Assembly (NCBI GenBank): GCA_009920585.1
Contig: RFZT01000090.1
Span: forward strand, 1-8,717
Length of the DNA: 8,717 bases
Source of the DNA: a bacterium
Lineage (GTDB): Bacteria > Verrucomicrobiota > Verrucomicrobiia > Chthoniobacterales > Terrimicrobiaceae
Direction of reading: 5' to 3'
Below are positions 1 to 6,265 of this stretch, piece by piece (the stretch's first letter is position 1; each line of letters begins with the position of its first letter). The notes under the pieces were generated by a model. It had not been told where the DNA came from. It worked only from the letters and a program-made list of their open reading frames with translations, and ran no database searches. The position numbers were made by a program, and so were the translations under genes.

Positions 1-2086
1 AAGGCCTCGGCGAAGACGGTTTGCTTGCCGTAGATGTGCGCGGCGGAACTCGCGGCGCGGCACTCGATGTTGCCGAGGTTCAAGCCCCCGCTCCAAAACT
101 CGCCACCGATCTGGTCGGCGTAGCCGCCGTAGGCGAGGAATTCGCTGGGGAACCCCCAGTGGCCGTAATTCTCGCACCACAGCCGCAGCCCATGCTCGTG
201 CGCCACCTCGCGCAAGCCGACGACATAATTTTCCACCACCAACTCGGACACCGTGCGGCGCAGGTCCGAGAGGAATCCGTCGGAATCCTTCGGCGGGCAG
301 CGAAGGTTTTGTCAAATCCATCGGTCCAATTTTGCGATCCCACTTCGTAGCTGTCGATCGTCACGCCTTGGAAGCCCTTCCGCTGCTCGGGCGTCATGCC
401 TTTGAGCAACTGGTCGAACATCGCGTGAAAATGAAAACGGATGTGTTCCTTGCTCATCTTATCGCACTCGAGGCCGGTAGCCTCTGGCGGCGCAGGGCGA
501 TTCATTTGGCCGGTCGTCACCATCCCGAAGTAGAGGATCGTCCAATCCCCCGGCGGCAATTCGCAGGTGAGAACGCCGTTGGCATCGAGTTTGTCGGTGA
601 GGTTCAGAATTTCCGAGCGGCGCAGGATAAGCGAGGCGTCGGCTGGTTGCTCGGTTTTTGGAAAAATGTAGGACTCCCAAGTCGGGCTCGGCGTCGCGTG
701 CATGCGCCCGAGTTGTTTTTCCACCACCTTCGCCACGAGGGGCTCGGAAGTGAGGGTCAACTCCGCCACGCCCGCTGTCGGCGTGCCCTCGAATTCGAAA
801 ACCTTAGCTGTCGTGTCCTTCAAACTGTAGGTCACCGGTCCCAGCGGAAGAAAATCGGTGGTTGGATTCGACCCCACGGCTTGGATTTCCGCCACGAGGG
901 TGCGGAGGCCCTTTTCATCCACGGCGTAGAGCTTGCCCTCGACCATGGCCGCATTTCGCATCCGGTCCTTGATCGACCAGTTTGGGGCTTTCGGTAGAAT
1001 GCTCAGGCCGCGCACAGTGACAGGCTCGCTGCTTTCGAAGCGGATAATCTTACCCAGCGACTTGGTTTCGCCCGACAGGCGCCATGGGTTCATCGACACC
1101 GCGCCGAGAACGCGCGCCGCCAGCCAACCTTGGGGAGTCGTTGCGCTCTCACGCCAACCCTCCGCCTCGCTGGACCCAACCAGCCAAGAGGCATCGGTCG
1201 GGATCAACTGCTGCTTGCCATCCTTCGAGTCGAGCATCAACGCGGCGACCAACCCGGACGGACTGGCCTCGGGATTCGTCACCGCGACCGAGACGACATT
1301 CTCCCCGGGTTGGAGTTTGTCGCTGATGGAAACCTCCTGCGGCGTCTTCCAATCCGCACCCTTCGCCACTTCCTTGCCATTGACCCACGCCACAAAGGAA
1401 TTGTCGGCCGTGATCAGCAGCTTCGCCGCTTCCATCGAGGCCGGATCAGCTTGGAAGACTTTTTTGAAATACTTCGTTCCCGCTGGGGCGTTGGTCGCTC
1501 CGTCTTCCGCCGGATGCCAGATCCACGAGGACTTCGCCAGCGAGATGGCTTCCTTCTGGCCGGGCGGAATCACCCCAGGTATCGACACCGATTTTTTCCT
1601 CGGCACAGCCAGCACGGCGATGTCCTGAGGCGCGTTACGGACCTTCGCTGAAAACGCCCCTCCCTGCGCGGGAATCTCGTTCCAAACCACACGGCGCATC
1701 GATTGCTCGGGCTTGATCCATGGCCCTCCGGACTGACACCAACCCGGTCCGTTGAACATGTAGATTTCTATGCCCAAGCGAGCCGCCTCGGCCATCGCAT
1801 GGCGGGTCGCCGCCTGCCACTCGGGCGAAAACATTTTCACCGGACCCGGCGCTTGGCCGCCGTAGTTGATATTGCCGATCATCGCGAGGCAGATTCCCGC
1901 CTTCTTCATGGCCTCGAGATCCTTCGTGATCCCCTCGAGGGTGATGTCCGATTTATACCAATACCAATAGCACCAGGGCTTGGTCTCCTCGGGTGGGTTC
2001 TGGAATTGCTTATCAAGTGACTCTGCTGCGTGAAGCGGAGTACATAAAGACAATCCAAGTAATAGTGTGAGCAGCTGTTTCTTCAT
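1..2086 (-). pseudogene. GH106-type alpha-L-rhamnosidase, secreted; partial at window edge and frameshifted
   Basis: This encodes a secreted glycoside hydrolase resembling family GH106, whose members release terminal alpha-L-rhamnose from plant polysaccharides. The ATG at 2086 is preferred over an upstream in-frame ATG (2158) because it starts directly with a signal peptide (MKKQLLTLLLGL, probable cleavage after LHA at residue 20). Visible landmarks are NGPGWCQSGGPWI (residues 112-124), an inserted sugar-binding-like beta domain at about 185-325 with the motif AWVNGKEV, and IDSYEVGSQNW (577-587), a GH106-like active-site stretch containing Glu581. After DKTF (residue 595) the frame is lost. 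The expected continuation (DLRRTVSELVVENY, then CENYGHWGFPSEF and GGEFWSGG) is present in another minus-strand frame from about 293 down to 1. Family members carry roughly 25-30 more residues between these blocks, so a small out-of-frame deletion is likely. The original frame stops at 80-82. The C-terminal part lies outside the window. Family call is firm; loss of function is inferred. Confidence 0.85.
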
Positions 2087-2094
2087 CTGAAAAT

Positions 2095-2122
2095 TTGATA
2101 GTAATTCATGAATGGCATTCAA
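2095..2122 (-). promoter_or_regulatory. candidate promoter of the GH106 gene with a 10-bp palindrome in the spacer
   Basis: On the minus strand, TTGAAT (2122-2117) and TATCAA (2100-2095) are separated by 16 nt, each matching 4 of 6 bases of the sigma-70 consensus. Transcription would begin at about 2086-2088, on or just before the ATG, giving a leaderless or nearly leaderless message; no Shine-Dalgarno sequence is seen. The perfect palindrome ATTCATGAAT (2104-2113) lies between the two boxes, where a repressor could compete with polymerase. The pattern is seen directly; the function is inferred. Confidence 0.35.
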
Positions 2123-2221
2123 ACCCTCGCTCCGACGATCCCGAGGCGGGAGATGCATATTTTCTTTCTACAGTTAAGCGACTCCTCGGACAGCGATAAT
2201 TTTTTTGGAAAAATATTTAAT

Positions 2222-2253
2222 ATGCCTGCACGATTATGATTAAGTGCAGGCAT
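2222..2253 (+). promoter_or_regulatory. perfect 10-bp inverted repeat over the vapB start codon, probable operator
   Basis: The arms ATGCCTGCAC (2222-2231) and GTGCAGGCAT (2244-2253) are exact inverted copies with a 12-nt spacer, so half-site centres are 22 bp apart, about two helical turns. The right arm covers the first two bases of the vapB ATG. The spacer contains TATGAT (2236-2241), a 5-of-6 match to a -10 box, without a clear -35 partner. VapB-VapC complexes commonly bind such repeats to repress their own operon. If transcribed from upstream, the same repeat would fold into a hairpin hiding the start codon. Confidence 0.6.
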
Positions 2254-2518
2254 GAAAAAGAAAGCGACAGTCCAATACACTGTTCGGGATGTTCCGGAAG
2301 AACTTGACAGCCGTTTACGGGAAACTGCAGACCTCGAGGGTGTGAGCCTGAATCAGGCCACTTTGCACGCGTTGCAACGCGGCCTTGGAACCGAGCGTGT
2401 GCCTGTGCGCTACCGGACTCTTCGCCAAATGCTCGCCCAAAACCGGAAGGCTTCGACGGCAGCGTGGCGTGCGGTGCTTGAGGAGCAGGATAAGACCAAC
2501 CCCGAGGACTGGAAGTGA
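2252..2518 (+). CDS. vapB: VapB-like antitoxin, ribbon-helix-helix type (88 aa)
   Basis: Antitoxin of a type II pair with the PIN protein that follows. Residues about 6-45 (VQYTVRDVPEELDSRL, then SLNQATLHALQRGL) fit a ribbon-helix-helix DNA-binding fold: a short beta strand followed by two helices. The C-terminal tail is charged and ends in EEQDKTNPEDWK, the kind of flexible segment that in VapB proteins wraps around the toxin and blocks its active site. There is no other methionine near the N-terminus, so the ATG at 2252 is the start; only a weak AGG lies 1 nt upstream. The stop overlaps the toxin start by 4 nt (GTGA). The palindrome over its start codon suggests autoregulation. The RHH plus PIN pairing is clear; the exact antitoxin subfamily is less so. 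Confidence 0.85.
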   Translation: MKKKATVQYTVRDVPEELDSRLRETADLEGVSLNQATLHALQRGLGTERVPVRYRTLRQMLAQNRKASTAAWRAVLEEQDKTNPEDWK

Positions 2519-2901
2519 GACTCCTGATCGATTCAAACCGCTTCATCGACTTTTGCTCAGGGGAAACATCCGTCGTTGACACCTTCGAGCAAGCAGCATT
2601 GCTGATGGTGCCATTCATCGTTCTGGCGGAAATCCGTGTTGGCGCCCAATCCATGAAGCGCGGCGATGCCCAGGTGCGCGTCCTGAGCGAGTTGCTCCAG
2701 CAGCCCGGAGTGCGGGTCGCACACAGCAGTGATACCACGGCTCACCACTATGCCGCCATATATGCCCGATTGAAAAAAGCCGGCACACCGATCCCGACAA
2801 ACGACATCTGGATCGCGGCCCTAGCCATCGAGCATTCATTGGTTCTCTATTCGCGCGACGCACACTTCGACAGGATTCCGAGCTTGCCGAGGCTGGCATA
2901 G
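2515..2901 (+). CDS. vapC: VapC-like PIN-domain ribonuclease toxin (128 aa)
   Basis: A single PIN domain fills the protein. VapC toxins are Mg2+-dependent RNases that inhibit translation, usually by cutting tRNA or rRNA loops. The four expected acidic residues are present: Asp6 (LLIDSN), Glu39 (VLAEIRVG), Asp97 (PTNDIWIAA) and Asp115 (YSRDAHFDRI), so the enzyme looks active. The start is GTG at 2515, overlapping the antitoxin TGA. This places the family's opening LLIDSN strand right at the N-terminus and implies translational coupling. Length is typical of the family. The gene sits between two broken minus-strand rhamnosidase genes and is itself undamaged. The RNA target cannot be read from sequence. 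Confidence 0.9.
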   Translation: MRLLIDSNRFIDFCSGETSVVDTFEQAALLMVPFIVLAEIRVGAQSMKRGDAQVRVLSELLQQPGVRVAHSSDTTAHHYAAIYARLKKAGTPIPTNDIWIAALAIEHSLVLYSRDAHFDRIPSLPRLA

Positions 2902-2969
2902 CCGACGGGGCATCCATCGCGCAAAAGCATCTTCACCGATCCCGGCGAATGCCCTCCCGATTCCAGTGA

Positions 2970-2994
2970 AGCCGCAAATACAAGTCGGTTTTTT
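2970..2994 (+). terminator. weak candidate terminator after vapC
   Basis: A 5-bp stem with one G-U pair (AGCCG at 2970-2974 with CGGTT at 2986-2990) and an 11-nt loop runs into a tract of six T (2989-2994), about 70 nt after the vapC stop. The stem is short, so this is only a possibility. No better hairpin was seen between vapC and the opposing remnant. Confidence 0.25.
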
Positions 2995-3426
2995 CATTTG
3001 TTTTCAGGAATCTCTGTTTTAGCAGTATTCTGCGCCTGCATCACCAGCACCCAATCCTGTGCCGTGTTTTTCCCATGCTTCAAATGCGGCGCCAGATCGA
3101 CCTCGTCGAAAAAGGTGTCCGTCGGAGTCGGCCCGCGTTTCATAGCACCCTCGCGCACGGCCAAGACGCCATTCACCCAGAGCCAATATTTCGAATCGAC
3201 CGCGATCCAGCGCGATGGCTTTTTCGGGCTTCGCGGCGAGGTCGAATTCCTTCCGATAGGCGGTCCAGAGGTTTTGCTTTCTCGTGTCAGCGCCCGGCTT
3301 GGCGCCGATCCACTTCGCCGACCAACTCTAAGTCGGCACGGTTCCCGGGTAAACAAAAGGCGGTAACGACTCGGAGGCCATGGCGTTTGCTGCAAGAGCG
3401 AGCGCGAGGATTGGGAGTTTTTTCAC
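2994..3426 (-). pseudogene. remnant of an alpha-L-rhamnosidase (GH78-like) N-terminal region
   Basis: Reading from a GTG at 3426 gives a signal peptide (VKKLPILALALAANAMA) and then a glycosidase start, PFVYPGTVPT. An in-frame TAG follows at 3330-3328 (codon 33), then SWSAKWIGAKPGADTRKQ and a stretch ending AAKPEKAIA. The frame then shifts near 3210-3220; loss of CG from a CGCGCG run would explain it. It continues as WIAVDSKYWLWVNGVLAV and EGAMKRGPTPTDTFFDEVDL to APHLKHGKNT. This matches the N-terminal beta-sandwich region of secreted rhamnosidases, where the family usually continues as IAVLVWYFG. Here the match stops at GKNT and is replaced by AQDWVLVMQAQ and a stop at 2996-2994, suggesting a deletion joined it to another gene's 3' end. 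The catalytic domain is missing. Nonfunctional; the family call rests on motif recognition only. Confidence 0.75.
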
Positions 3427-3456
3427 TGAGAGCGGAGTGGCGTGGTAAGTGGGGGC

Positions 3457-3834
3457 TTACTTCGCCGGGCGGAGGATGACTTTTTTCAAGTTCACGGCTT
3501 TCCAATCTCCGGCGTCGGGGCGGATGGTGAGTGTCATTTCTCCGGTCTCTTTGATTTCGATTTTGCCGAGGGTTTGCGTTTCGAATTTGTGCTAGTCGCC
3601 CGTTGCGGTGAAGCTGACGGGGGGTTATTTGATGCCTTCCGCTTCTTTGGTTTTTTTGATGCCAGAGACATCGACATTCAAGGCCGGCGCGGCCTGGCCG
3701 ATTTCGAGGGTGGCCTTGGTGTTTTGGAGTCCGGAGATTTCAGCCAAAACCTCGTAATTGCCGGGCTTGAGTCCGCTGAAGGACCAGCTCACGGGGGCCA
3801 CGGGGCGTGGCTTTGTGCCTTCTGTGATAATTTT
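3457..3834 (-). pseudogene. remnant C-terminal domain of a secreted glycosidase, probably GH29 alpha-L-fucosidase-like
   Basis: One minus-strand frame reads ITEGTKPRPVAPVSWSFSGL, then a beta-rich domain with KPGNYEVLAEISGLQNTKAT. A TAA (3627-3625) and a TAG (3594-3592) interrupt it. It continues in the same frame as HKFETQTLGKIEIKETGEM and ends GDWKAVNLKKVILRPAK with a stop at 3459-3457. Such an ending (a carbohydrate-binding-like beta domain finishing in NLxKVxLxPxK) is what I associate with PVC alpha-L-fucosidases, though related ends occur on other glycosidases and sulfatases. The two stops in an otherwise conserved frame show decay by point mutation. The catalytic N-terminal part is absent; the homology fades beyond about 3834. 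Its stop lies 30 nt before the start of the rhamnosidase remnant, consistent with one former operon. Confidence 0.6.
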
Positions 3835-3853
3835 TACTCGCTGACAGCGCGGA

Positions 3854-3875
3854 AGTCGGCAGCGGTGTGCCGACT
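3854..3875. repeat. 8-bp perfect inverted repeat, hairpin or REP-like
   Basis: AGTCGGCA (3854-3861) and TGCCGACT (3868-3875) pair around a 6-nt GCGGTG loop. A second small stem, CGCTG/CAGCG, lies just left of it (about 3839-3849). The unit sits at the upstream end of the fucosidase-like remnant, where its missing 5' part would have been. A lone copy of AGTCGGCA also occurs at 3331-3338. No T tract follows, so it is not a standard terminator; a dispersed repetitive palindrome is more likely. Confidence 0.45.
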
Positions 3876-3898
3876 CTAATTGTGGGCGGGCTATATCT

Positions 3899-3926
3899 TG
3901 ATATATTTATAAACAATTTATTTATT
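3899..3926 (+). promoter_or_regulatory. candidate hipBA promoter
   Basis: TTGATA (3899-3904, 5 of 6 bases) and TTTATT (3921-3926, 4 of 6) are 16 nt apart in an AT-rich tract of about 65 bp. Transcription would begin near 3933, leaving a leader of about 24 nt without a Shine-Dalgarno sequence before the hipB ATG. Confidence 0.4.
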
Positions 3927-3944
3927 TTTAGAATTTTTTGATTT

Positions 3945-3958
3945 ATTTATTAATAAAT
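3945..3958. promoter_or_regulatory. 14-bp perfect palindrome at the hipB start, probable operator
   Basis: ATTTATTAATAAAT is its own reverse complement and includes the first two bases of the hipB ATG (3957). The 11-mer ATTTATTTATT at 3916-3926 is repeated exactly at 3941-3951, 25 bp apart and overlapping this palindrome. HipB proteins bind paired palindromic operators to repress hipBA, so this is a reasonable site. Low complexity of the tract weakens the inference. Confidence 0.45.
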
Positions 3959-4211
3959 GAAGACTACTGCAGAAATCGGGGAGATGCTGGCGCGTCGAAG
4001 AAAAAGTCTTGGGATCAAGCAGAAAGAACTGGCTGCAGCGACAGGAACACCCGGGGCGTCACTTTCTCGGCTTGAGAACGGCCACCTGCCGGAATTTGGA
4101 GTCCGCAAGCTCATGTGCCTCTTGACCGCACTGGGACTCGAGCTCGATGTTCACCCCGCCGGGGCGGGAGGTGGTCTGGATGAACTCCGCCGGGAGCTTG
4201 GCGGTTCATGA
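3957..4211 (+). CDS. hipB: HipB-like antitoxin, XRE/Cro helix-turn-helix (84 aa)
   Basis: A small DNA-binding protein almost entirely made of one XRE-type helix-turn-helix domain (residues about 6-62). The recognition region is KQKELAAATGTPGASLSRLENG, seen here as QKELAAATG (22-30) and SLSRLENG (36-43). In HipBA modules this protein binds operator DNA and holds the HipA kinase inactive; its C-terminus (GGGLDELRREL) is a short polar tail. The ATG at 3957 follows an AT-rich leader with no Shine-Dalgarno. Its TGA overlaps the hipA ATG (ATGA, 4208-4211), so the two are translationally coupled. Autoregulation is likely given the palindrome at its start. The neighbouring HipA makes the assignment strong. 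Confidence 0.88.
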   Translation: MKTTAEIGEMLARRRKSLGIKQKELAAATGTPGASLSRLENGHLPEFGVRKLMCLLTALGLELDVHPAGAGGGLDELRRELGGS

Positions 4212-5545
4212 AACTCTCTGTCCACACACTCGGCCGCGAGGTGGCCACCTTGGAACCGGTCGGCGCCTTCAAATCGGTGATGACCTACCACCCGAATGTG
4301 GCCGAGGGAGATTTTGTGTCCCTCACCATGCCGGTGAGGACCGAGTCTTACGGTTGGGATGCGCCGTTGCATCCCATTTTCCAGATGAACCTGCCCGAGG
4401 GCTATCTCCTGAAGGTGCTTCAGGAGCGCTTCGGTCCACTCATTGGCTCGAATCCAACGGCGCTGCTTTCTGTTGTGGGTCGCCACATGATCGGTCGAAT
4501 CCAAGTGGCTGCTCCAGGTGCAGATCTGTCCACCCTTCCACAGGCTTTTGAGGTCGCCGATGTCCTTGAAGGGGATAACTCCGAGGAGGCCTTTGCGGAA
4601 CTCGTCTGGCAACACGCGACAAGTGGCGTTTCCGGAGTGATACCGAAATTCCTCGACGGGAGTGACATCGAAGCCTTCAACAAAACAACCCTTTTTACCG
4701 GGAAACACATAGTGAAGGGTTCCTCGCGCAACCTGCCCTTCGCGGCCCTCAACGAACACCTCTGCATGCAAGTGGCCGCCAAAATTCTCCCTGCCACGAG
4801 GACCGAAATTTCCCGGGATGGAAAAGCCCTCGTTGCACACCGCTTCGATGTCGATGAGGAGGGCCGTCCCCATTGGGGAATGGAGGACTTTTGCTGCTTG
4901 CTCGGCCTCTCCCCGGAAAAAAAATACGATACGACTTGGGAGCGTATCGCGAAAGCCATCCGCCACCATGTGCCCGGAGCCACCCAGCGCGAGGCATTCC
5001 GCCAACTCGCCTTCCTTCTTCTCCTGACCTACGCCCTGCGCAATGCGGACTGCCATGCCAAAAACCTGGCATTGATTTACTCCAGCAAAGCCGATGTGCG
5101 GCTCTCACCCGCCTACGATCTCCTGACTACCGTGATCTACGCTGGCTATCAAAACCAACCACCGGCCATTGCTTTGATGGGAAAAAAGACCTGGGCACCC
5201 GGAAAAAACCTCAAAAATTTCATCGCCATGGAATTCGGAGTCCCGCTTCGGGAGCAGGTTCCCATGATCGAATCGATCTGCGAGGCCATTATCGAAACGG
5301 CTCCGAGTGTCCGCGAAGCCATCAAAGAGCACCCCGGGTTTCGCGATCTTGGAAAGCACATGCTCCTTGCATGGGACGAAGGCATGAGCAGCCTTCGAGA
5401 CAAAAGGCACTATTCCCTTCCCCACCCTCAACACGAAAACCTCCTGGGAGGAATTTCAGATCCCCCGAAATTGGCGAATCCAAAAACCATCGTCGGCCAA
5501 TCCGAGGGTTTGGGCACGCGGAGGGGAGGAAGTTTAAAGTTTTAA
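4208..5545 (+). CDS. hipA: HipA-like serine/threonine kinase toxin (445 aa)
   Basis: A full-length HipA, close to the E. coli protein in length. HipA kinases phosphorylate a translation factor (glutamyl-tRNA synthetase for E. coli HipA), triggering the stringent response and growth arrest. Residues about 3-105 form the N-terminal HipA domain with FQMNLPEG (59-65). The kinase core shows TSGVSGVIPK (138-147), the regulatory serine loop equivalent to SGVQPK in relatives; HIVKG (167-171) with a probable ATP-binding Lys170; NADCHAKN (279-286) with probable catalytic Asp281; and SPAYDLL (300-306) with a metal-binding Asp304. The C-terminal region to about 400 is helical and typical. The last 45 residues (from HYSLPHPQ) are a proline- and glycine-rich tail I do not recognise. 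All key residues are present, so the toxin looks active. The substrate is not known. Confidence 0.93.
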   Translation: MKLSVHTLGREVATLEPVGAFKSVMTYHPNVAEGDFVSLTMPVRTESYGWDAPLHPIFQMNLPEGYLLKVLQERFGPLIGSNPTALLSVVGRHMIGRIQVAAPGADLSTLPQAFEVADVLEGDNSEEAFAELVWQHATSGVSGVIPKFLDGSDIEAFNKTTLFTGKHIVKGSSRNLPFAALNEHLCMQVAAKILPATRTEISRDGKALVAHRFDVDEEGRPHWGMEDFCCLLGLSPEKKYDTTWERIAKAIRHHVPGATQREAFRQLAFLLLLTYALRNADCHAKNLALIYSSKADVRLSPAYDLLTTVIYAGYQNQPPAIALMGKKTWAPGKNLKNFIAMEFGVPLREQVPMIESICEAIIETAPSVREAIKEHPGFRDLGKHMLLAWDEGMSSLRDKRHYSLPHPQHENLLGGISDPPKLANPKTIVGQSEGLGTRRGGSLKF

Positions 5546-5580
5546 GATGCGCTGTAAGCGTTGCGCCAAGCAACCCGTTG

Positions 5581-5991
5581 CTATCCCAATCCTGCGCTGA
5601 TCAAAAAATCCCGTGGGGTTGTGACTAGCATCCTGTAGACCTCTGTGCCGAGAAGCAGACTGAAGTCCCCCCTGTCCAGCGTGAGAAAGGTCTCGCACTC
5701 GGCGGCAAGGGCCGAAACCAGAACCGGCTTGTCTTTTGACGCTGTGAGCAATAGCGGCCTGCGTGTGGTGAGAGCGTTGGGCAACCATTCGATACTGTGC
5801 TGATAATCTTCCCAGCACTTGGAGGCTGCTGATGGAAATTTGGTGAGATTTTTTACCGTTTCGGCCCGGCAGTAGGCAGCTGAAACCAAGAACCAACCAC
5901 GCTCGGCGGCGATTTCAAAAATCAATCGTGAGAGGGATCGTTCCGAGCCACAGGCCGAGATGATCACGCTGCTGTCTAAAAAAATTCTCAT
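5581..5991 (-). CDS. PIN-domain toxin of an AbrB-PIN pair (136 aa)
   Basis: A PIN-fold ribonuclease toxin, of a different PIN branch from the VapC at 2515. Candidate active-site acids are Asp6 (IFLDSSVI), Glu44 (CRAETVKNL), Asp87 (SKDKPVL) and Asp106 (TLDRGDF), in the expected order. The ATG at 5991 is chosen over an upstream in-frame ATG (6012) because it puts the IFLDSS strand at the N-terminus and overlaps the antitoxin stop as ATGA. The pair is transcribed leftwards, convergent with hipA; only 35 nt separate the two stop codons and no convincing terminator is seen there. The frame is intact. I infer it cuts RNA; the target is unknown. Confidence 0.85.
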   Translation of the reverse strand: MRIFLDSSVIISACGSERSLSRLIFEIAAERGWFLVSAAYCRAETVKNLTKFPSAASKCWEDYQHSIEWLPNALTTRRPLLLTASKDKPVLVSALAAECETFLTLDRGDFSLLLGTEVYRMLVTTPRDFLISAGLG

Positions 5992-6230
5992 GCCTTGCCG
6001 GCCTTCTGCCAAAACGATTCAGAGTCGCGCCCATCCTCGGCGATCCACTGTTGCATCGTCTCGAGCGGAATGTCTCGCACAGGCATGGCCTCGGCAGGTT
6101 GAAGGAAAACGCCCCCGCCGCGCATCTCAACCAGCATCATCGGGTTCTCGGCAGCCTCCAAGCCCAAGGCTCTACGAATTTCAGGCGGCAGGGTGATTGT
6201 TCCGCGTTTTGATACTGGTATTGCTGTCAT
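5988..6230 (-). CDS. AbrB/SpoVT-type antitoxin (80 aa)
   Basis: The N-terminus VSKRGTITLPPEIRRALGL (residues 6-24) is the classic swapped-hairpin AbrB DNA-binding motif, found in MazE- and VapB-type antitoxins. The C-terminal part (MPVRDIPLETMQQWIAEDGRDSES) is acidic and likely contacts the toxin. The ATG at 6230 is preferred to an in-frame TTG at 6245 because family members start a few residues before the KRGTITLP motif and because the promoter match would begin transcription at 6230. The stop overlaps the toxin ATG by 4 nt. Two near-identical 8-bp direct repeats end 2 nt upstream of the ATG and may be its own binding site. Confidence 0.87.
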   Translation of the reverse strand: MTAIPVSKRGTITLPPEIRRALGLEAAENPMMLVEMRGGGVFLQPAEAMPVRDIPLETMQQWIAEDGRDSESFWQKAGKA

Positions 6231-6232
6231 GC

Positions 6233-6265
6233 TGTAATACTGCAATACGCCGATGCTTTTGTCAA
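6233..6265 (-). promoter_or_regulatory. promoter of the AbrB-PIN pair with tandem octamer repeats
   Basis: On the minus strand a perfect TTGACA (6265-6260) is followed after 17 nt by CAGTAT (6242-6237), a weak -10. Transcription would start at about the ATG at 6230, so the mRNA may be leaderless. GTATTGCA (6248-6241) and GTATTACA (6240-6233) are head-to-tail octamers with one mismatch that overlap the -10 region. They are a plausible operator for the AbrB-type protein. Confidence 0.5.

Noticed and set aside
332..1628. Plus-strand open frames of 221 and 231 codons opposite the GH106 gene
   Set aside because: The minus-strand frame carries a signal peptide and GH106 motifs across the same bases; the plus-strand frames overlap each other and look compositionally like antisense.
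2217..2738. 173-codon minus-strand frame opposite vapBC
   Set aside because: It covers two genes whose frames are fully explained by RHH and PIN motifs on the plus strand.
3442..3879. 145-codon plus-strand frame rich in F, G and D
   Set aside because: It is the reverse of the fucosidase-like remnant, whose minus-strand frame has clear protein features despite two stops.
4151..5056. 301-codon minus-strand open frame opposite hipA
   Set aside because: It lies wholly within the well-conserved hipA on the other strand and shows no recognisable domain; high-GC genes often leave such open antisense frames.
5546..5580. Possible bidirectional terminator between hipA and the PIN gene (GTTGC/GCAAC stem)
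   Set aside because: Only 5-bp pairings with competing partners and no T tract on either strand.
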